Source: Patescibacteria group bacterium
GTDB taxonomy: Bacteria > Patescibacteriota > Patescibacteriia > Magasanikbacterales > UBA922
Direction of reading: 5' to 3'
DNA length: 32,353 nt
Assembly (NCBI GenBank): GCA_018823045.1
Contig: JAHJIX010000017.1
Location: forward strand, 116,300 to 148,652
The notes under the pieces were generated by a model. The model did not search any database. It was not told the DNA's origin and was given only the letters and a program-made list of their open reading frames with translations. The translations under genes were made by a program, and so were the position numbers. Below, in pieces: positions 9,309 to 16,496 of the stretch; within the stretch, counting starts at the first letter, position 1; each line of letters begins with the position of its first letter.

Positions 9309-10040
9309 CTACACTAATCCATCTGAGGTGGGCTTACGACGGAGGGTAAATTGGAAGGGATCACCTTTTTTCATGAATGTTCGTGTGAGACCAACGATCT
9401 CTCCAGTATAACCAAGCCATATATTCATAACCCCTAACTTCCAAGGAAGCCATGACTTACGATTTCCATCATGTCTGAGAGCTTTTAATACCTCGAGCAT
9501 ACCTGCTTGCTGTATCTCAAACGAGACAGGTTGATCTCCTACATTCAACACCTTAGGATGAATGATAATTAAGAGATCAGGCACCTGACCATTAATCTTT
9601 TTAGATAATTGAAATGAAGCATCAAGCAAGGGACATGCAGGCGTGCCATTATGGCGCACCAAGAGCGGATATGGTTCTTTCCCTAATTTTCGAAATGGGC
9701 TGCCGTTTCCTCCTGTTTGCAGCATTTTTTTAGGAATAGTAGTTAACCACTCTTTTGCAGGGCCAATAAATTCACTTTCACATACAATTCTGTCAACTGG
9801 ACCTGCCAAATGAATATATTCTTCGCGCAAACCAGGGCGCTCTTCTCCATGCACCTCATCGAGCAACATGTGATGCTCAACGAAGCAACCCAAGCGACGC
9901 AAATAAGTCATCATTTGATGCAGCAGAGCATATCCATCTCTATGCTCTCGTTCGATACTATGTGCCAAATAGATTGGTGGACCTTCCAACACAACAGTTT
10001 TCCCCTCTCCCAGCATCAAGTCACCAAAGATTTTTTTCAT
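9309..10040 (-). CDS. Uncharacterised protein, 243 aa, upstream of dapF in the same direction
   Basis: Strong RBS AAGGAG 8 nt before the ATG at 10040; 51-bp gap to dapF; no family recognised. Confidence 0.75.
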   Translation of the reverse strand: MKKIFGDLMLGEGKTVVLEGPPIYLAHSIEREHRDGYALLHQMMTYLRRLGCFVEHHMLLDEVHGEERPGLREEYIHLAGPVDRIVCESEFIGPAKEWLTTIPKKMLQTGGNGSPFRKLGKEPYPLLVRHNGTPACPLLDASFQLSKKINGQVPDLLIIIHPKVLNVGDQPVSFEIQQAGMLEVLKALRHDGNRKSWLPWKLGVMNIWLGYTGEIVGLTRTFMKKGDPFQFTLRRKPTSDGLV

Positions 10041-10152
10041 GAAAACAACTCCTTCGTCATTTGTGTACTATATAATTTGTATAGCACAAGTAGAAAACAA
10101 ATCCTTTCGGACCAAGGACTGAGAACACATTTCTCAACCCTTTGCCTGAAAC

Positions 10153-10211
10153 AAAAAATCCCGCATATACGGGAGCGTCATGTATCTACAAAAATACAAC
10201 ACTATCCCGCA
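10153..10211 (-). promoter_or_regulatory. Attenuator: antiterminator arm plus intrinsic terminator in the leader of the 243-aa gene/dapF unit
   Basis: Minus: TGCGGGAT ... TGTAT-TTTTGTAG-ATACA hairpin ... CTCCCGTATATGCGGGATTTTTTG; CTCCCG can pair either with the upstream TGCGGGA or with the downstream CGGGA(T6). Confidence 0.65.
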
Positions 10212-10264
10212 GGCGAGAGTTTCTTTTCCTTCTTTGAAACTAATTGTGTTAATACTATATTCAT
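10202..10264 (-). CDS. Putative Lys-rich leader peptide (MNIVLTQLVSKKEKKLSPAG)
   Basis: ATG AAT ATA GTA TTA ACA CAA TTA GTT TCA AAG AAG GAA AAG AAA CTC TCG CCT GCG GGA TAG; starts close to the predicted TSS; the stop codon overlaps the antiterminator arm. Confidence 0.5.
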   Translation of the reverse strand: MNIVLTQLVSKKEKKLSPAG

Positions 10265-10273
10265 AATATTATT

Positions 10274-10302
10274 ACTGTACCAGTACAAAAAGACACTGTC
10301 AA
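10274..10302 (-). promoter_or_regulatory. Sigma70-type promoter for the attenuator/243-aa gene/dapF unit
   Basis: Minus: TTGACA-17 nt-TACAGT. Confidence 0.75.
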
Positions 10303-10326
10303 TTTTTCTTTGTGGATAAATATGTA

Positions 10327-13300
10327 TTACTCCAACGCATTTTCTGGCACGTCACCCAACTTTACACTAAGCAAATGACTCATACCATCATTGCCCATTG
10401 TTACCCCATAGAGAGCATCTGCGGCATGCATGGTTACTCGATTATGCGTAATAATTATAAATTGAGATTCAAGAGATAATTCTTTAATAATGTCTACTAC
10501 ACGAACAGTATTTGCTTCATCAAGTGCCGCTTCAACTTCATCTAACACGACAAATGGAGATGGGTTTGTTTTTAAAATTGCACACATAAGCGCAATTGAG
10601 GTCATAGTACGCTCTCCACCAGACAGTGTTTGGATATGTTTTATCTTTTTTCCTGGCGGACAAGCGGTAATATCAATACCAGTTAATACTTTACGTTGCC
10701 GTTTTTTCTTTTGATACTCACTTCCTTCTTCCAATTCTTCATCCAATTCATCCTGAGCGTCAGCCGAAGGATCATCATAACCATATACTTCAATTAATTC
10801 TGCCTTTCCACCAGCAAACAATACATCAAAATAACGAGAGAATTCTTTTTTAATTTGAGCAAAAGAAGCGCTACGTTTTTTCTTCATGATTTTATCAAGT
10901 TCATCAACCAATTTTTCTAAATCGCGTAATGCTTTTCCTAAATCTTCTAATTGCATATGTAATGCTTCATGGCGCTCTTGTGTTTCTCGATATTCATCAA
11001 TAACTTCATCATCAATACCACCAATTAAACTTAGCTGATATTTGAACTTTTGCACATCTACTTGTACTTGATCAATATCTTCTAACTCAACAGTAGGCAC
11101 ACCACGCTCAATAATTGGTTCTATTGAACTGTGTAATTCTTGATATAATTCATGCAACAAATCTTCTTGTTTTGTTTCAAATTTTGCCAAAGAAACTTGT
11201 TTCTCATTTTTTTGTGCCACAAAATTATTTAGACGCACTTGCACTTCTTGCATGTTATCTTGCAAGGTAAATACTCGTTGTTTTTTTTCTTCTTCTTTTG
11301 CATTAAATGCCTCCATTTTTTCTTCTTGTCCTTTTAGTGCTTCAATAATTTCATCAATACGTATATCAACAGACTCTTTTTGTAGAGCAAGCTCTTTCAT
11401 CACATCGCCATAGTCTTCTGGGCTCATGGTTTCTAATGCTAACTCCTGTTCTAATGTTGATAATTCTCCTTCAACAGTCACCAATTGTTTTTCAAGCATT
11501 TCTTGTTTATTTTTTGCTACTTGCACGGCTGATTCACTCATGCGCATATCTGTTTGCAATCGCTCGATTGTAATTTCTAACTGATCATACCCTTGTCTTT
11601 TTTCTGCAATTGTTTTTTCTAATTCTTCAGTTTTAGCGGCAATTGCTTGTGGTGCACCCCCATCAGCAAAACTCAGCCCATGTTGTTGACGTCGTCTATG
11701 CCCACCTTTTACCGCTCCGCTTGTTTCAAATAAATCTCCTTCAAGCGTGACCATACGCACCTTACCAATACCAATTTCTCTTGCAGTTGCAAAATCATCA
11801 ACAACTAAGGTTGATCCAAATACAAATGAAAACACAGGAGCATAGGTATTGTCAAAACGAATAAGCTCTTGTGCTAAACCATGCACTCGTGGATGATCTA
11901 AAAAATCATATACAAATGGTGGTATATGTCGTTCTTTTATTTTTGAAAGTGGTAAAAATGTGGCTACCCCAAAACGTCCTTGTCGTAAAAATTCTACACA
12001 AGAGCGCGCATCATCAGTTGATCCGACTACAATGGAAGAAAGTTGACTTCCAGCAGCAACATCAAGTGCTATTTGATACTGTTCTTCAACGTCTCCTAAT
12101 TGCGCAACAACTCCACGAACATCACCTAAACGATGCTGTGACTCAAGCACTGCTTGCACAGCACGAAGTCCTGTAATTTGAAATACAGATTGCTCACTTT
12201 TTACTCGTTGCAGTTGCATATCAAGTGCAGCAATCTCTGTACGTAATTGCGTACGCTCAATTGAATACATTTCTTGCTGCTGCCCCATTTTTTGAAACAG
12301 CTTTTCTTTTTTTATATACTCCTGCTCTGCTAATTGCACTTCTCCATCTAGTTGCTCTTTTTGTGCACGTAAGCTATTAATTTTTGCATCAAGCCAACCC
12401 ACTTGGTGTTGCCCTGACTTACTATATTCTGTTTGTAATTTTCCTTGCAATACAGCACGCTCACGCTCTAATATATTTTTTTTATTTACAATCTCTTGAT
12501 AAGCACTTTGAAGTACAATAAACGCTTCTTGGCGACTTGAGGCTTGTGCTAAGGTTGACAGTTCTTCTTGTGTTATGACTAAATGCTCTTGTGCTTGCCT
12601 CAATTCTTTATCAATTGCCTGAATACTTTCTTGCAATAACACAATATTATCAGCATGGTATTGCCACAAGGTTGCATAATATGTTTCTTGCTTTTCTTGC
12701 AATTGAATTGTTAATTCTTGTCGTTTTTCTAATTTTTTTACTTGCCGTGATAATGTTTTTAATCGCGGAGAAATTTCATTGAGTAACAACTCAGCCTGCG
12801 CAACATGCTCCTCTGTTCGCGCAAGTTTAAGGGTTGCTTGATGTCGTTTAATTTGAAATTCTTTAATACCCGTCGCTTCATCAAAAAAATCTTTCCGATC
12901 TTGTGGAGATTGCAATAACATACGATCAATCATCCCCTGCCCAATCACTGCATATGACCCTTGCCCAAACTGGGCTTTAGCCAAAAGTAATTGCAAATCA
13001 AATAAACGGACAACATGACCATTCATAAAATACTCACTTTCACCAGACCGGTATAATTTTCGTCCAATGACAATTTCACTATAATCCAGATCTACTCGCC
13101 CATCACTATTATCAAGCGTCATCATCACACTGGCAACACTCATTTGCCCTTTTGATAAAGAACCAGAAAAAATAATATCATGACTCTTTTTTCCACGCAG
13201 CTGTTTCATGCTTTGTTCCCCGAGTACCCAACGAATGGCATCTGATACATTACTTTTTCCACTTCCATTTGGCCCAACAATAGTTGTAATACTGTTTTTT

Positions 13301-13383
13301 CCATGTTTTGCAGGCAAGAATGACAATGTTGTTTTTTCTGCAAAAGACTTAAATCCGTAAATTTCTAATTGTTTTAAATACAT
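10327..13383 (-). CDS. smc: Chromosome segregation protein SMC
   Basis: MYLKQLEIYGFKSFAEKT, GPNGSGKSNVSDAIRWVLGEQSMKQLRG, coiled coils, hinge, LSGGERTMTSIALMCAIL...FVVLDEVEAALDEAN. Confidence 0.96.
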   Translation of the reverse strand: MYLKQLEIYGFKSFAEKTTLSFLPAKHGKNSITTIVGPNGSGKSNVSDAIRWVLGEQSMKQLRGKKSHDIIFSGSLSKGQMSVASVMMTLDNSDGRVDLDYSEIVIGRKLYRSGESEYFMNGHVVRLFDLQLLLAKAQFGQGSYAVIGQGMIDRMLLQSPQDRKDFFDEATGIKEFQIKRHQATLKLARTEEHVAQAELLLNEISPRLKTLSRQVKKLEKRQELTIQLQEKQETYYATLWQYHADNIVLLQESIQAIDKELRQAQEHLVITQEELSTLAQASSRQEAFIVLQSAYQEIVNKKNILERERAVLQGKLQTEYSKSGQHQVGWLDAKINSLRAQKEQLDGEVQLAEQEYIKKEKLFQKMGQQQEMYSIERTQLRTEIAALDMQLQRVKSEQSVFQITGLRAVQAVLESQHRLGDVRGVVAQLGDVEEQYQIALDVAAGSQLSSIVVGSTDDARSCVEFLRQGRFGVATFLPLSKIKERHIPPFVYDFLDHPRVHGLAQELIRFDNTYAPVFSFVFGSTLVVDDFATAREIGIGKVRMVTLEGDLFETSGAVKGGHRRRQQHGLSFADGGAPQAIAAKTEELEKTIAEKRQGYDQLEITIERLQTDMRMSESAVQVAKNKQEMLEKQLVTVEGELSTLEQELALETMSPEDYGDVMKELALQKESVDIRIDEIIEALKGQEEKMEAFNAKEEEKKQRVFTLQDNMQEVQVRLNNFVAQKNEKQVSLAKFETKQEDLLHELYQELHSSIEPIIERGVPTVELEDIDQVQVDVQKFKYQLSLIGGIDDEVIDEYRETQERHEALHMQLEDLGKALRDLEKLVDELDKIMKKKRSASFAQIKKEFSRYFDVLFAGGKAELIEVYGYDDPSADAQDELDEELEEGSEYQKKKRQRKVLTGIDITACPPGKKIKHIQTLSGGERTMTSIALMCAILKTNPSPFVVLDEVEAALDEANTVRVVDIIKELSLESQFIIITHNRVTMHAADALYGVTMGNDGMSHLLSVKLGDVPENALE

Positions 13384-13397
13384 ACAAAGATAAGATA

Positions 13398-13524
13398 TTG
13401 TCATCCTAAGCGTAATGAAGCTTTGCAAAGTGAAGTCGAAGGATCCCCTTCTTAGTGGAATATGCACAGGGAATCTTTCGACTTCATTCAGTACGAACGT
13501 CTGAATTATGCTCAAGATGACAAA
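13398..13524. repeat. Imperfect palindromic intergenic repeat (REP/MITE-like)
   Basis: TTGTCATCCTAAGC...GAAGTCGAAGGATCCCC / GGGAATCTTTCGACTTC...GCTCAAGATGACAA inverted arms. Confidence 0.7.
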
Positions 13525-13567
13525 CTAAACACAATCTGCGATAATAGATGTACACAGTATAACACTC

Positions 13568-13596
13568 TTGACAAGAGCCAACAAGTACGCTATAGT
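13568..13596 (+). promoter_or_regulatory. Sigma70-type promoter for the DHH phosphoesterase gene
   Basis: TTGACA-17 nt-TATAGT, ending 27 bp before the ATG at 13623. Confidence 0.75.
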
Positions 13597-13622
13597 CCCT
13601 TGTCACTAAAAAGAGCTAATTT

Positions 13623-14630
13623 ATGGGCAAATACACCGCACAACGTATCCACACACACATGCAAAACGCAAAGCATGTGCTTTTGGTACCCCATAAAAAC
13701 CCCGATGGAGACGCATTAGGAGCTCTTATTGCCTTTACCCACTATTTAGATAAACAAGATATTCGCTATAGCACATACTGCAGTACAGATATTTCCTCTG
13801 TGTTTAGCGCAATTTTGCCTAAAGATCTTGAATGGAGCACAAAAGACATTTGGAAAGATGATTCTGTTGATACAGTTGTTGTTTTTGATACCGGAGACTT
13901 AAGCCATGCCCAAATCACCTCTTTTGTAAAAAATAAACCATACACGATTATCAATATTGACCACCATGCGACCAATACTGATTATGGCATGTATAATCTT
14001 GTATTTAATAGCCTTTCGTCAACTTCTGAGATTCTCTACCATTATTTTATCGCCAATACAGCAGAAATCAACGCTGATATGGCAACAAGCCTTTTAACTG
14101 GCATTATTAGCGATACAGGCAACTTTACCAATAGTGCAACCAGTAAAGAAGCTATTTTTATCGGGAGCAAATTAATAGAACTCGGAGCAAATTTTACCGC
14201 TATTCAACAAATGCTCTTTAAGCGCCTCCCTATTGATGCACTCAAACTTTGGGGTATTATTTTTTCTCGTTTACAAAAACATAAAAAATTACAACTGGTT
14301 CATACCTTTTTTTCTCATAAAGACATGAATGATTTATCTGTCACCATGGATGATTTAGATGGTATTACCAATTTTTTAAATGCCATTCACGAAGGGCACG
14401 CCGGTATGATTCTCAAAGAACAAGCTGATGGTAAAGTAAAAGGAAGCTTTAGAACCACACGAGATGATGTAAATGTTGCTAAACTTGCCCAACATTTTGG
14501 TGGTGGTGGACATATTAAAGCAGCAGGTTTTACGGTTGACGGCCCTATTGAAGCAGCTCAAAAATTTGTATTAAAAGAATTAGAGTTACTTTGCCCTAAG
14601 GGATTGATTATGAAAGAGGAAATGGCGTAA
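13623..14630 (+). CDS. nrnA: DHH family phosphoesterase (NrnA-like oligoribonuclease/pAp phosphatase)
   Basis: PHKNPDGDALGALIAF, DTGDLSH, NIDHHATN, GIISDTGNF, FGGGGHIKAAGF. Confidence 0.88.
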   Translation: MGKYTAQRIHTHMQNAKHVLLVPHKNPDGDALGALIAFTHYLDKQDIRYSTYCSTDISSVFSAILPKDLEWSTKDIWKDDSVDTVVVFDTGDLSHAQITSFVKNKPYTIINIDHHATNTDYGMYNLVFNSLSSTSEILYHYFIANTAEINADMATSLLTGIISDTGNFTNSATSKEAIFIGSKLIELGANFTAIQQMLFKRLPIDALKLWGIIFSRLQKHKKLQLVHTFFSHKDMNDLSVTMDDLDGITNFLNAIHEGHAGMILKEQADGKVKGSFRTTRDDVNVAKLAQHFGGGGHIKAAGFTVDGPIEAAQKFVLKELELLCPKGLIMKEEMA

Positions 14631-14767
14631 TCGCCTTTGAATTCTGCCGGAGTTGTACTCCTCTTGACTGTTCATTTTTATTATGCTCTGTTAGATCGGG
14701 TTGAGAGAATATTTCTAATCTATTCATAATAAACTGTTTAGTATATAAATTGCCACAAAAATATTTC

Positions 14768-14907
14768 GCCTAACGTTTCGGTTTGTACGAAATTGTCCAG
14801 TAATATAATATCATGATTGCTGGCCAATTTGGGTGAAGTTTTTGTGCAACAATCGATCATCAAAAAAGGCACAAAAAACTGAACCGTACAAACCGTGTTA
14901 TATGATG
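14768..14907 (-). repeat. Structured palindromic element A (attC-like): outer stem enclosing two inner hairpins
   Basis: CGGTTTGTACG/CGTACAAACCG outer arms; inner AATTGtCCAG/CTGGcCAATT and AGTTTTTGTGC/GCACAAAAAACT; minus-strand end reads CGTTAGGC (matches GTTRRRY). Confidence 0.6.
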
Positions 14908-14923
14908 TCTTATTTTCAAGTAT

Positions 14924-15226
14924 TTATTCTTCAATCTTAATACACTTTCCAAAAATTGAATTGCAACCAATCCATCCATTCAAACCACCTCTGTTATTAC
15001 CAATCAAATATCTTTCACCCTTGATTGCCTTGATTAAATGGATATATTCCCTGCCTTTTACCTTACATAATACAATATCTCCCTTTTCAAGAGTTGTATT
15101 TTTCAGCGGTTCAACGGTTACCAGTTGACCAGACTCAATTTTACCCCTCATTGAATTGCCCCTTGGACGAAAGGAGACTGTTTCATCCAATTTCAATTTT
15201 TGGATATAGTTAGTAGCCCATCCCAT
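14924..15226 (-). CDS. S24/S26 (LexA/signal peptidase-like) fold protein
   Basis: RPRGNSMRGKIESGQLVTVEPL...LEKGDIVLCKVKGREYIHLIKAI resembles the S24/S26 Ser-Lys core. Confidence 0.7.
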   Translation of the reverse strand: MGWATNYIQKLKLDETVSFRPRGNSMRGKIESGQLVTVEPLKNTTLEKGDIVLCKVKGREYIHLIKAIKGERYLIGNNRGGLNGWIGCNSIFGKCIKIEE

Positions 15227-15259
15227 ATTATTGATTTTTGAGAAAATAAGATTTTGTAT

Positions 15260-15291
15260 AACGTGGCGCGGATGAATATCCGCGCCACGTT
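15260..15291. repeat. Structured palindromic element B: perfect 14-bp stem, 4-nt loop
   Basis: AACGTGGCGCGGAT-GAAT-ATCCGCGCCACGTT. Confidence 0.8.
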
Positions 15292-15343
15292 GATCTGAAA
15301 TGCGAATTTGGAGCGAAGCAGAGTGAGTTCAAAAAATATTTTT

Positions 15344-15706
15344 CTAAGAATCAAATACCATTGCTTGTTTTATATAATAGCTTAAGATTTCATCTTTATA
15401 ATCTTCAAGTTTACTAAGTCTAAGATTAAGCGATTTATTCCCTTCTCCTTCTAACAAAGAATACTTATCTTCAAATTTTTTACCATCGGTAAAAGAAAAA
15501 GTTATTCCTTTTTTAGTTGGACTCAGTGTTATTATTATTCTATTATATCTGTAAACAGGTACTCCATAGTATTTTTCTGTCCCGCCACGCATTTCTTCTT
15601 TAATATCGGGAAAGTGTTTTATAATTAGTTCTCTGAATTTAGCAACAATGATTTGATATTCAGGCAAAACCTTTGATCTTATGAATAGTTCAATTGGTGT
15701 TTTCAT
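15344..15706 (-). CDS. DUF1801 family protein
   Basis: IVAKFRELIIKHFPDIKEEMRGGTEKYYGVPVYRYNRIIITLSPTKKGITFSFTDGKKF; DUF1801-like layout. Confidence 0.75.
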   Translation of the reverse strand: MKTPIELFIRSKVLPEYQIIVAKFRELIIKHFPDIKEEMRGGTEKYYGVPVYRYNRIIITLSPTKKGITFSFTDGKKFEDKYSLLEGEGNKSLNLRLSKLEDYKDEILSYYIKQAMVFDS

Positions 15707-15751
15707 ATTTATTTCTCCTTACTTAATGAGTAGTGTGAATTAAAATATGTC

Positions 15752-15933
15752 GCCTAATGTGGCGCGGATGATCCGAAGTTTCTCGAAGCAAATCCCGTTA
15801 GGGTTTGCGTAGAGAAATTTTGGATATCCGCTGTTATGCGATGTCACGACCGGAGGGAGTGATGAGCAGAACGGCGGAGGTATCCGCGCCACATTATGCA
15901 AAATACACGACCGCAGGGAGTGATTTTGCATAA
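15752..15933 (-). repeat. Structured palindromic element C (attC-like): 18-bp outer arms, two inner hairpins, and an adjacent third hairpin
   Basis: GCCTAATGTGGCGCGGAT/ATCCGCGCCACATTATGC; inner TTTCTC..GCAAATCCC-GTTA-GGGTTTGC..GAGAAA and CCGCTGTT.TGC../..GCA.AACGGCGG; then TTATGCAAAAT/ATTTTGCATAA. Confidence 0.7.
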
Positions 15934-16068
15934 CTCTTTTTTATCTGAACTTTTATTCGCATAATATTCAAAATACAAACAAAAAGAGAATTTTATAATA
16001 TATTAATCAATATCTTCGGAATAATTTATTTCAACCTTACAACTATTTTAATATTAAGATTTAGATAC

Positions 16069-16482
16069 TTAACCTCCCATCCCATTTTCAAAATTAAATC
16101 CGATATTATTAAAGAATAAGAATGAAACAAGAAGCATAATAAGATATACTAATAAAAATATAACTATCATTTTTTTACGTCTTGATGAAAATTTCCAAGC
16201 AAAATATAAAAACAGAATACCCAATAACGTACTTAATCCATGCAATAAAGGAAAATACTTTTTCTTCATCTCACCTAATTCTGTTAAACCTCCATCAGGG
16301 AATCCTAGCCATTGAATATGCCCCCAATATACAAACAAAGGAAGAATAATCATCATTGTCCCCAATATATTTAGAACCAATTGGTCTATTTTAAATAGGT
16401 TCTTTTTAAATATATAGATAGCACTAAACAGTATAATTGAAACAAAAATTATTAAAATAAATATATTTATGATTGGAAACAT
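16069..16482 (-). CDS. Hypothetical multi-TM membrane protein
   Basis: 137 aa ORF with about four hydrophobic segments. Confidence 0.6.
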   Translation of the reverse strand: MFPIINIFILIIFVSIILFSAIYIFKKNLFKIDQLVLNILGTMMIILPLFVYWGHIQWLGFPDGGLTELGEMKKKYFPLLHGLSTLLGILFLYFAWKFSSRRKKMIVIFLLVYLIMLLVSFLFFNNIGFNFENGMGG

Positions 16483-16496
16483 ATGTCTACTTTATT

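Noticed and set aside
10041-10302. Known riboswitch (L-box, T-box, preQ1, fluoride)
   Set aside because: No consensus motifs such as the T-box AGGGUGGNACCGCG or the L-box core; the leader ORF with competing stems explains the layout better.
9810-10319. Plus-strand 169-aa ORF antisense to the attenuator and 243-aa gene
   Set aside because: No family features; the opposite strand has a promoter, RBS and conserved-looking gene structure.
13384-13515. N-terminal extension of the smc ORF to 13515
   Set aside because: The canonical SMC start MYLKQLEIYGFKSF is at 13383; the extension translates the palindromic repeat.
15740-15931. Minus-strand 63-aa ORF covering element C
   Set aside because: Composed entirely of the palindromic element; implausible protein.
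14768-15933. CRISPR array
   Set aside because: The palindromes are few, irregularly spaced by genes, and differ in length; no regular repeat-spacer pattern here or elsewhere in the window.
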